A stretch of DNA of 11,094 nucleotides, taken from assembly GCA_900544905.1 (NCBI GenBank), contig UQXF01000100.1:1-11094 (forward strand), given 5' to 3'. Below the pieces are notes generated by a model. It ran no database searches. It was given only the letters and a program-made list of their open reading frames with translations, and was not told where the DNA came from. Every line of letters starts with the position of its first letter. Position 1 is the stretch's first letter. Shown in pieces: positions 6,577 to 11,094 of this stretch. The stretch comes from an uncultured Clostridium sp. (lineage in GTDB: Bacteria; Bacillota; Clostridia; Lachnospirales; Lachnospiraceae). A program made the position numbers and the translations under genes.

Positions 6577-7875
6577 TTAATCGTTCCCTACTACCTTATC
6601 AAGAAGCCTTGCTGAATTCTTTTTGGCTTCCCTTGTAGCGTGGGCGTAAATATTCATTGTGGTACTTACTGCGGAGTGTCCCAAGAGTTCCTGCACATCC
6701 TTCGGTGGTGCTCCGTTTGCTAACAGATTGCTTGTGTAAGTATGTCGTAATGAATGGAAATGGAAGTTTTCAAATCCTTTCAGGTGCTTCCTGATTGACC
6801 TGCACATCCAGTCCAGTGCTTCCCTTCCTAAGTACATTCCGTCCTGTCTGACACACACCAGTGAAATCTCTGTGTAGTCCTCCGGCACTTCCTGCGTTCC
6901 GTCCAATGAATACAATTCGTAGTAAACTCTGTTCTTTTCTCTGACTTCCTTGTAGTAATTCCTCTGATAAAGCTGTCCATACTGAAAGCGTTGCTTATGC
7001 TGTTCCTTTTTCGCCTTTCGTAAGATTTCAGCAAGGGTATCGCCAAAATCCACGATTCTGACCTTTTTACGCTTGGTAGGTCCAAGCTCCAGCTTATGCC
7101 TTGCATTGTTCCGGCTTAAGCTCCTACGCACCGTCAGATACTGTTCCTCTAAGTTGATGTCATCCCAAGATAATCCGGTCACTTCCCCAATTCGCAGACC
7201 TGCATAATATGCTATCTGCACTGCCAACAATGAGGAGCTTTTCTTCTTGGTAAGATAATCTACGATTTCATTGTACTGCTGGTGGGTAATGGTCTTTTCC
7301 TGCGAAAAATCTTCATCTTCCGTAGCAAACAAATCCACTTCCTGCGTCGGTCTTCTGATTACTACATACTGCATAGGGTTGAAACTGATATACTGCTTTG
7401 GAAACACCGCATACCGGAAAGCCCTCTGTAACACTGCTGAAAAAGAATGGATACGGTCTATGCTTAACGGCTTTGCTTCCGTACCATCGGGAGCCGTTCC
7501 ACCGAAGCTTAAATAATCCATATATTCCTGCATGTGTTCACTTGTGACTGTACGAAGCTTCCTTTTGCTTAATGGGTGTCTCTTAATAATCTTCACTACC
7601 CCAAGATAAAGGGTCACAGTGTTATTGCTAAGGGAACTGACTTTTAATTCCTCATCCACCCACACATCCAAAAGCTCTCCCAGTGTGATGTTCTCCGTTT
7701 TGGCTACGATTTTCTTACTTTCGTATTCCTCCATAGCCTTACGGAGCAATTTTTCCGTTTCCGACTTACTTTCTGTTCCTACGCATTCCTTTTGAACCAA
7801 GTTACCACTGGCATCCTCCACATAATAGCGGTAATACCATTTCTTGCCTTTTTTCCTTACAGAACCTTTTGCCAT
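6577..7875 (-). CDS. int: Tn916-type tyrosine recombinase (integrase)
   Basis: 432 aa from the ATG at 7875, which has AGGAG 8 bases upstream (start MAKGSVRKKGKKWYYRYY). Residues about 1-60 form the three-stranded arm-binding domain of Tn916-type integrases, 62-165 the SAM-like core-binding domain, and about 195-425 the catalytic domain. The catalytic set is visible: R228 (AGLRIGE), K268 (PTKRKK), H374 and R377 (HSLRH), H400 (LLGHS) and the nucleophile Y410 (MNIYAH). The protein should excise and integrate the element through short cores, with Xis giving direction. Its 3' end faces the right att core. It lies downstream of the repressor gene on the same strand, with about 157 bases carrying two palindromes between them. 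Confidence 0.95.
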   Translation of the reverse strand: MAKGSVRKKGKKWYYRYYVEDASGNLVQKECVGTESKSETEKLLRKAMEEYESKKIVAKTENITLGELLDVWVDEELKVSSLSNNTVTLYLGVVKIIKRHPLSKRKLRTVTSEHMQEYMDYLSFGGTAPDGTEAKPLSIDRIHSFSAVLQRAFRYAVFPKQYISFNPMQYVVIRRPTQEVDLFATEDEDFSQEKTITHQQYNEIVDYLTKKKSSSLLAVQIAYYAGLRIGEVTGLSWDDINLEEQYLTVRRSLSRNNARHKLELGPTKRKKVRIVDFGDTLAEILRKAKKEQHKQRFQYGQLYQRNYYKEVREKNRVYYELYSLDGTQEVPEDYTEISLVCVRQDGMYLGREALDWMCRSIRKHLKGFENFHFHSLRHTYTSNLLANGAPPKDVQELLGHSAVSTTMNIYAHATREAKKNSARLLDKVVGND

Positions 7876-7937
7876 AATCGTTTCTCCTTTCGATATCGAC
7901 AATCGGAACTGATGAAATGCTTCTTGCGTGTAGATAT

Positions 7938-7957
7938 CTTACGGACAAGTCCGTAAG
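7938..7957. repeat. Palindrome in the int leader
   Basis: CTTACGGAC and GTCCGTAAG are perfect inverse arms around AA, in the 157-base gap between the repressor and int. It could be an operator or, with a 4-base loop, an mRNA hairpin ahead of the int ribosome site. There is no U tract. Confidence 0.6.
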
Positions 7958-7971
7958 CCAATTCGTCGCTC

Positions 7972-7994
7972 GTCAAATCTGTAAACAGTTTGAC
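7972..7994. repeat. Imperfect 23-bp palindrome in the int leader
   Basis: GTCAAA-T-CTGT and ACAG-T-TTTGAC are inverse arms around AA, broken only by one T:T pair. It lies 14 bases from the 7938-7957 palindrome. The two together form a tandem hairpin or operator array upstream of int. Confidence 0.55.
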
Positions 7995-8032
7995 TCGCTT
8001 GCACTCATTGTATCATAACTCCGGTTGTCTAA

Positions 8033-8650
8033 CTATACCGATTCGGAATCTTCCGATAAAAGATTTGCAAGCCTCTGTGTGGCTGTCTCCGGTTTCTTGG
8101 AATAGAGCCTTATCACATCTGCCATGTCATTAAAGGCATTGACTGTGTGGGTAATCTCCCTGAGAAACATGATTTCGTTGTATTCCTTATTCGATTCAAA
8201 ACCTATAGTGGCTGCTATGTCTGCATTCTCCGTGTTGCCCTTGAAGTTTTTGCAGGCAAACTGGAACGAATCCATAAACAGCTCATACTCCTGTAACATC
8301 AGTAGCAGTAGGTCTTTCGAGAAGTCAGCTTCCTCATTATTAAGGTCAAAGGGTAAGCGGCTCAAAATACTGCTCATTGCATCACGAATCTGTAATTCTC
8401 TCTTATCCGTAATGTCTGTTTCGTATTCCTCTGCCTCTCCCTTGAGCCATTCCACCGATACATGAAGTGCCTCTGAAAGTCCATCCAGCACCAGCTTCTT
8501 GGTGTTGTCGATTGTTCCGGCTTCATATCTCTGAATGGTGGAAGCTGTCACTCCCATCTTTTCAGCTACATAAGGCTGTTTCAATCCTAATTCCAATCTT
8601 CGCTGTTTTGCCCTGCTACCGATTAGCTTGCGTAATTCTTTATCCTTCAT
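8033..8650 (-). CDS. Cro/cI-type (XRE) repressor of the element
   Basis: 205 aa from the ATG at 8650, which is 9 bases after GGAGG; the ATG at 8656 is too close to it (3 bases). Residues about 7-70 are an XRE HTH (KQPYVAEKMGVTASTIQRYE at 24-43) with the following SVEWLKGE motif typical of phage-type repressors. Residues 75-205 are an acidic helical domain of unknown fold, without the LexA-type cleavage motif. The gene is divergent from xis, and its promoter -35 box lies inside a TTGCA-N3-TGCAA operator, so it should repress itself and xis. It plays the role of the Tn916-type regulator that keeps the element quiet. Confidence 0.88.
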   Translation of the reverse strand: MKDKELRKLIGSRAKQRRLELGLKQPYVAEKMGVTASTIQRYEAGTIDNTKKLVLDGLSEALHVSVEWLKGEAEEYETDITDKRELQIRDAMSSILSRLPFDLNNEEADFSKDLLLLMLQEYELFMDSFQFACKNFKGNTENADIAATIGFESNKEYNEIMFLREITHTVNAFNDMADVIRLYSKKPETATQRLANLLSEDSESV

Positions 8651-8671
8651 CTTCATACGCCTCCTTTTTCG

Positions 8672-8693
8672 GTATGTTACTACTATAACATAC
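8672..8693. promoter_or_regulatory. Inverted repeat over the repressor -10 box
   Basis: GTATGTTA (8672-8679) and TAACATAC (8686-8693) are perfect inverse arms around 6 bases. The repeat covers the repressor -10 box (8682-8687). It may be a second type of operator or a 5' leader hairpin. Confidence 0.55.
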
Positions 8694-8710
8694 ATCTTTT
8701 ATAATTGCAA
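8682..8710 (-). promoter_or_regulatory. Repressor promoter (TTGCAA - 17 - TATAGT)
   Basis: The minus strand has -35 TTGCAA (8710-8705), a 17-base spacer and -10 TATAGT (8687-8682). Transcription would start about 8675, just before the AGGAGG of the repressor gene. The -35 lies within the operator at 8705-8717, the layout expected of an autorepressed gene. Confidence 0.7.
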
Positions 8711-8717
8711 TATGCAA
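8705..8717. promoter_or_regulatory. Operator O1, TTGCA-N3-TGCAA
   Basis: TTGCA-ATA-TGCAA overlaps the -35 box of the repressor promoter. The same half-sites and spacing recur at 8794-8806, so these are probably the two binding sites of the repressor encoded at 8033-8650. Confidence 0.75.
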
Positions 8718-8748
8718 GTTAATAATTATTTTTAAAATTTCGTAACGC

Positions 8749-8777
8749 TTGACAGAATGATATAAAAGGTTTATAGT
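8749..8777 (+). promoter_or_regulatory. xis promoter (TTGACA - 17 - TATAGT)
   Basis: A consensus sigma-A promoter: -35 TTGACA (8749-8754), 17-base spacer, -10 TATAGT (8772-8777). Transcription should begin near 8784, putting the second operator (8794-8806) in the 5' leader of xis. It is the strongest promoter I see in the window, and probably also serves the relaxase if transcripts pass the hairpin at 9059-9088. Confidence 0.85.
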
Positions 8778-8791
8778 AGGCTTGGTTTAAA

Positions 8792-8808
8792 AATTGCATA
8801 ATGCAATT
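8792..8808. promoter_or_regulatory. Operator O2, perfect 17-bp palindrome
   Basis: AATTGCAT-A-ATGCAATT contains the TTGCA-N3-TGCAA core found at 8705-8717. It lies just after the xis transcription start and just before the xis ribosome site, so bound repressor would block early elongation or initiation. Confidence 0.78.
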
Positions 8809-8825
8809 AACAAGGAGGTGATTCA

Positions 8826-9059
8826 ATGACAGAAATGAAAATTGCCTTATCCATTGAGGAAGCAGCCGACTATACCGGTATCGGAAGAAATACGCTCCGC
8901 GACCTGGTAAAGTGGAAGAAGCTCCCGGTACTTCAGGTAGGACGAAAGGTTCTGATAAAAACTGATATACTGGAGCAGTTCATGGAAGCCAACGAGGGCA
9001 GAGACTTAAGGGATAAGAATACTGTCAAAGCAGTTAATCGAAAAACTGCTGTAACTTAA
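8826..9059 (+). CDS. xis: Excisionase (winged-helix, MerR-like, Tn916 Xis type)
   Basis: 77 aa; AAGGAGG lies 7 bases before the ATG. Residues 7-55 form the excisionase winged helix: LSIEEAADYTGIGRNTLRDL (8-27) is the HTH, LPVLQVGRKVLIKTDILEQF (33-52) the wing and last helix. The tail (53-77) is basic and probably disordered. The protein binds DNA near the element ends, bends it and directs the integrase towards excision. It is divergent from the repressor and shares operators with it, a lysis-lysogeny-like switch. The length is usual for this family. Confidence 0.92.
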   Translation: MTEMKIALSIEEAADYTGIGRNTLRDLVKWKKLPVLQVGRKVLIKTDILEQFMEANEGRDLRDKNTVKAVNRKTAVT

Positions 9060-9088
9060 AAGGGTGGCTTCCTACGAAACCACCCTTT
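9059..9088 (+). terminator. Hairpin at the end of xis (weak or attenuating terminator)
   Basis: AAAGGGTGG (9059-9067) and CCACCCTTT (9080-9088) form a 9-bp stem that begins at the last base of the xis stop codon. The 3' side ends in TTTGG, so the U tract is short. It may let part of transcription through into the relaxase region. Confidence 0.6.
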
Positions 9089-9097
9089 GGTATGTAT

Positions 9098-9154
9098 CAG
9101 ACCGAAGCCATGATATACCTACACGCAAATAGATTATATCATGTGCTTCCTCTG
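9098..9154 (+). other. Large stem-loop upstream of the relaxase
   Basis: CAGA-cc-GAAGC-CATGATATA (9098-9117) pairs with TATATCATG-t-GCTTC-c-TCTG (9135-9154) around a 17-base loop: 18 pairs broken by one bulged T and a small internal loop. A long imperfect hairpin upstream of a relaxase gene is typical of an origin of transfer, but it could equally be an RNA leader structure. Confidence 0.65.
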
Positions 9155-9171
9155 GTATCAACCCAAACTTA

Positions 9172-9417
9172 TGGGAAAGGAGCAGGAATTTTACAGGACA
9201 ATTTAACATTGAAGTGAGTGGTGCAGACCTCTCAACGCAGGTCTTTCATAAGCCCTCGGCGTTTGAGAGCGAAATACACCCTTCGCACAAATCTTCGATT
9301 TGTACTCTGGGCATTTCGCGATTGCATCGAGCTTTTAATGCCGGGTACGGCATAATGTTCGTAACCGGATAGCCTAAGCTATCCACTCACTTATATAATC
9401 CTTCCACCTCTTTCCCA
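9172..9417 (+). ncRNA. Densely structured non-coding region: candidate oriT or structured RNA
   Basis: Nested complementary arms fill this stretch. The outer helix is TGGGAAAGGAG (9172-9182) with CTCTTTCCCA (9408-9417), continued by GGAA with TTCC (9185-9188, 9402-9405). P1 is AAGTGAGTGG (9212-9221) with CCACTCACTT (9383-9392). P2 is AGACCT with AGGTCT (9225-9230, 9239-9244). Its loop CTCAACGC (9231-9238) can pair with GCGTTTGAG (9259-9267) as a pseudoknot. P3 is GCGAAAT with ATTTCGC (9269-9275, 9313-9319), enclosing CCC/GGG and ACAAATC/GATTTGT (9287-9293, 9297-9303). P4 is ATGCCG with CGGCAT (9338-9343, 9348-9353). P5 is GGATAGC with GCTATCC (9367-9373, 9378-9384), sharing two bases with P1. 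No gene with a ribosome site lies here. It is either oriT DNA or an RNA leader of the relaxase gene. Confidence 0.6.
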
Positions 9418-9433
9418 AAGCAACATCTACGAG

Positions 9434-9449
9434 AGGAGGAAGCACTATC
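9434..9449 (+). promoter_or_regulatory. Ribosome site badly placed for the relaxase ATG
   Basis: The perfect AGGAGG at 9434-9439 is 7 bases from an in-frame ATC (9447-9449) and 31 bases from the first ATG (9471). There is no Shine-Dalgarno next to the ATG (TTCATTTATTCAGATG). Either a rare ATC start is used, adding 8 residues (IERNSFIQ), or leader folding brings the site close to the ATG, or relaxase translation is deliberately weak. Confidence 0.5.
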
Positions 9450-9470
9450 GAAAGAAATTCATTTATTCAG

Positions 9471-11057
9471 ATGAGTAAGCTCCACAATGTCCGTGGCAGG
9501 ATTACTTATATATCCAGTCACGCCAAGCAGGAAAATTTATATGCAGTCTATGAAACCACAGACCGCCACTACTGGACGGAGCTTGCACGATTTAATCAGC
9601 AGGAATTTCTTAAAAGCGGTACAGAGGGGAAATGTATCGAGGCAAGGGAACTGATTATAGCCCTGCCGGAATCTTTCCCAGACCTCTATGACCCCGACAG
9701 GCTGTTACAGATGTTTACCAACCGCTTTAAGGAAAAGTATGGTGTAGAATGTGTATCAGCTTTGCACCACAACAAACGCAAGACCAACTATCATATCCAT
9801 CTCATCTTTTCCGAAAGGGAGCTGTTACCGGAACCTATAGAAAAGATTGCAACGCGCAATATGTTCTACACCGAACAGAAAAAGCATGTGCGCACCAAGA
9901 AAGAGATACTGGATGATAGTGGTAATGTCCGTAAGGGTTGTAAAATAATCAAAAAGGGCGAAGTCTATGAGCGAACCTTATTTACTGCCAAGAACAAACT
10001 GTTCAAACAAGAGCATTATTTAGATGAAGCGAAACGCTTCTATACTGACCTTATCAACCTTCTGATAGAGGACAATAAAGACAAGCTCCATGTGTTTGAT
10101 AAAAACGGATTATACCTTGCCACCAAGAAAATCGGCAAGAACAATCCCAAAGCGGAACAGATAAAGGAAGATAATGAGGTGCGTATGCAATGGAATCACG
10201 AAGTAGACAGAGCCTTAGTCAGCCAAGTGCCAGAGGATGAGATACGGCAGATAAAGCAGAAATGGATTACGGAGCGTATCCGGTTATCCATAGATGTATT
10301 CGGCAAGTGTCCTGAGAAGCTGGCAGGCATTATCACAACAGCTACAGCGAAACTTGCACTTCTGATTTCTAAGGTACTGACCGCCGCAAGGGAACTGAAA
10401 AACAAGCTGTTCCATGAGGCTATTGAAAAAGAGTATGCGAGCAAGGCTGTTATAAAAGCTGAGGACACCGCAGATGTTGTTACAACTCCAGCTAAAGAAG
10501 TAATAGTTGAGCCTGAGCCACCAAGCGTTACACTCTCTGCAACTGTTCCGGAAACAGAGATTGCTGAACAGCCCAAACCACAGATACCTCCAAGACCGGT
10601 TATGCCACCGGAAGCAGCCGCTTTCCCAAGACTTCAAAAAATCAAGGTTACTCTTGATAAGCAAAATCATCTTATCTTTGAAGCAGAGCGTGAACGGGAT
10701 AAACTGGAGATTGAATTAAGCGATTTAAAGGGACTTGCAAGGCTTACCAAGAAGAAGGAGCTTGAAAACAGGATTGCCACCAAAACTGAGGAAATCCGAA
10801 CCTTCAAAGCCGGACTATCCGGTATCGTCAGACAGCATGGATTTGCAACGGTGCAGGATTTCTACACAGCATTCTATACCGCACAGCGTGCCAACGACGC
10901 ATATGAGAAAGAATGTGCCAAGCGGGAGGAAGTCTATGGAGAGAAATCCACTCCCAAAGCCGAATCAATGCACGAAAAGTTACAGCGGTATCAGGAAAAG
11001 GCTGACAGACAGAATGCCAACCAACCTCACCGAAGCAGAGATAAAGGGGCGAGATAA
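9471..11057 (+). CDS. MobA/MobL-family relaxase (mobilization nuclease)
   Basis: 528 aa. Residues about 1-230 form the HUH relaxase domain: RGRITYIS (8-15), tyrosines Y24 and Y27 in NLYAVYETT as likely nucleophile candidates, EARELIIALPESF (57-69), and the metal-binding HHNKRKTNYHIHLIFSE (99-115) with H100, H108 and H110. Residues about 350-390 are proline-rich (PKPQIPPRPVMPPEA at 373-387), and about 395-500 form a charged coiled coil. The protein should nick oriT and pilot the strand into a helper's conjugation channel. No MobC-like accessory gene is seen. AGGAGG (9434-9439) is 31 bases from the ATG at 9471 but 7 from an in-frame ATC at 9447, so the true start is uncertain. No stop lies between them. 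Confidence 0.9.
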   Translation: MSKLHNVRGRITYISSHAKQENLYAVYETTDRHYWTELARFNQQEFLKSGTEGKCIEARELIIALPESFPDLYDPDRLLQMFTNRFKEKYGVECVSALHHNKRKTNYHIHLIFSERELLPEPIEKIATRNMFYTEQKKHVRTKKEILDDSGNVRKGCKIIKKGEVYERTLFTAKNKLFKQEHYLDEAKRFYTDLINLLIEDNKDKLHVFDKNGLYLATKKIGKNNPKAEQIKEDNEVRMQWNHEVDRALVSQVPEDEIRQIKQKWITERIRLSIDVFGKCPEKLAGIITTATAKLALLISKVLTAARELKNKLFHEAIEKEYASKAVIKAEDTADVVTTPAKEVIVEPEPPSVTLSATVPETEIAEQPKPQIPPRPVMPPEAAAFPRLQKIKVTLDKQNHLIFEAERERDKLEIELSDLKGLARLTKKKELENRIATKTEEIRTFKAGLSGIVRQHGFATVQDFYTAFYTAQRANDAYEKECAKREEVYGEKSTPKAESMHEKLQRYQEKADRQNANQPHRSRDKGAR

Positions 11058-11064
11058 TCGCCCC
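11046..11064 (+). terminator. Hairpin over the relaxase stop codon
   Basis: GGGGCGA (11046-11052) and TCGCCCC (11058-11064) form a perfect 7-bp GC-rich stem whose loop holds the TAA stop codon. No U tract follows, so it may protect the 3' end or act with the next hairpin (48-86) across the circle join rather than terminate alone. Confidence 0.5.
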
Positions 11065-11077
11065 ATGCCACAAAAAT
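11061..11077 (+). repeat. 17-bp terminal overlap, copy 2 (identical to 35-51)
   Basis: Same 17 bases as 35-51. Across the join, the relaxase stop hairpin (11046-11064) would be followed within a few bases by the terminator hairpin at 48-86. The relaxase and the ABC/XRE operon would therefore converge on this point. Confidence 0.85.
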
Positions 11078-11094
11078 CTGTCTCTTATACACAT
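11078..11094 (-). other. Sequencing adapter (partial Tn5 mosaic end), not genomic
   Basis: The last 17 bases (CTGTCTCTTATACACAT) are the reverse complement of the Nextera mosaic end. Genuine sequence ends at 11077. A minus-strand frame entering from this end begins with the tell-tale MCIRD peptide encoded by the adapter. Confidence 0.98.

Larger units (their letters stand above)
6439..11077. mobile_element. Integrative mobilizable element, right-end half (int, repressor, xis, relaxase)
   Basis: This is the recombination and mobilization half. It holds a tyrosine integrase with its 3' end facing the right att core, a Cro/cI-type repressor, a divergent excisionase, a structured non-coding stretch and a MobA/MobL relaxase. 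The int/xis arrangement is like that of Tn916. There are no type IV secretion or coupling-protein genes, so the element should need a helper conjugative system, which makes it an IME rather than a complete ICE. No replication initiator is visible. Confidence 0.8.

Noticed and set aside
9062..9088. AGGGTGG near 9062 as a T-box antiterminator
   Set aside because: It lies after xis, not before an amino-acid gene, and the characteristic ACCGCG continuation is absent.
9109..9216. A 35-codon frame starting at an ATG at 9110
   Set aside because: Overlaps the long stem-loop, has no ribosome site and no recognisable protein pattern.
9133..9371. An 80-codon stop-free plus-strand frame through the structured region (contains VSGADLSTQVFHK and ends NAGYGIMFVTG)
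   Set aside because: No ATG and no ribosome site; the only canonical start, GTG at 9214, lies inside P1. The dense base pairing explains the stretch better. I keep a small doubt because the frame is long for chance.
10196..10719. Several open frames on both strands inside the relaxase 3' half
   Set aside because: Shadows of the relaxase coding sequence; no ribosome sites or family patterns.
35..11077. The 17-bp end repeat as attL/attR of the element
   Set aside because: Both copies are cut exactly by adapter, as in a contig overlap, and they are far from int. The split toxin gene gives a better pair of att cores.
35..11077. CRISPR array, tRNA, rRNA, plasmid replication gene
   Set aside because: No regularly spaced repeats, no tRNA-like cloverleaf, and no Rep-type protein among the recognised genes.
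10828..11094. Minus-strand open frame of 88 codons beginning MCIRD at the right contig end
   Set aside because: Its start is encoded by the Nextera mosaic end, and the rest is antisense to the relaxase.

Overview
The window looks like DNA from a low-to-moderate GC Firmicute, most likely a gut Clostridium-type organism (Lachnospiraceae-like). I infer this from strong AGGAGG ribosome sites, the Tn916-type integrase and excisionase pair, the MobA/MobL relaxase and the RHS/WapA-type toxin remnants. It is an assembled contig with untrimmed Nextera adapter at both ends (1-34 and 11078-11094). The first 17 genuine bases (35-51) equal the last 17 (11061-11077), so the assembly path closes on itself as a circle of about 11,026 bp.

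Most of the window is one integrative mobilizable element (IME) of about 9.5 kb, permuted by the contig break. The right part (6439-11077) holds the integrase, a Cro/cI-type repressor, the divergent excisionase, a 400-base structured non-coding region and the relaxase. The left part (35-4934, read on the minus strand) holds a small accessory gene, a frameshifted small gene, and a cargo operon of ABC ATPase, FtsX-like permease and an XRE regulator with a beta-rich C-terminal domain.

The remaining 1.5 kb (4935-6438) is not element DNA. It belongs to an RHS polymorphic-toxin locus: the C-terminal end of a toxin, a probable immunity gene, an eroded RHS core and the N-terminal part of a toxin. The two toxin pieces are complementary. 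The N-terminal piece breaks off at the 8-mer TTTGAATT, and the C-terminal piece resumes at the same 8-mer in the same reading frame. That marks the element's ends and its target: the IME has inserted inside an RHS toxin gene. Near both ends lie matching arrays of AAGGGAAA repeats that look like integrase arm sites.

How the parts would work together (inference from family knowledge): the repressor at 8033-8650 shuts its own promoter and the excisionase promoter through paired TTGCA-N3-TGCAA operators. Integrase and Xis excise the element. The relaxase nicks an origin, probably in 9098-9420, for transfer by a helper conjugative system, since no type IV secretion genes are present. The ABC operon is selectable cargo, possibly for peptide-antibiotic efflux or sensing. 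No replication initiator, rRNA, tRNA or CRISPR array was seen.
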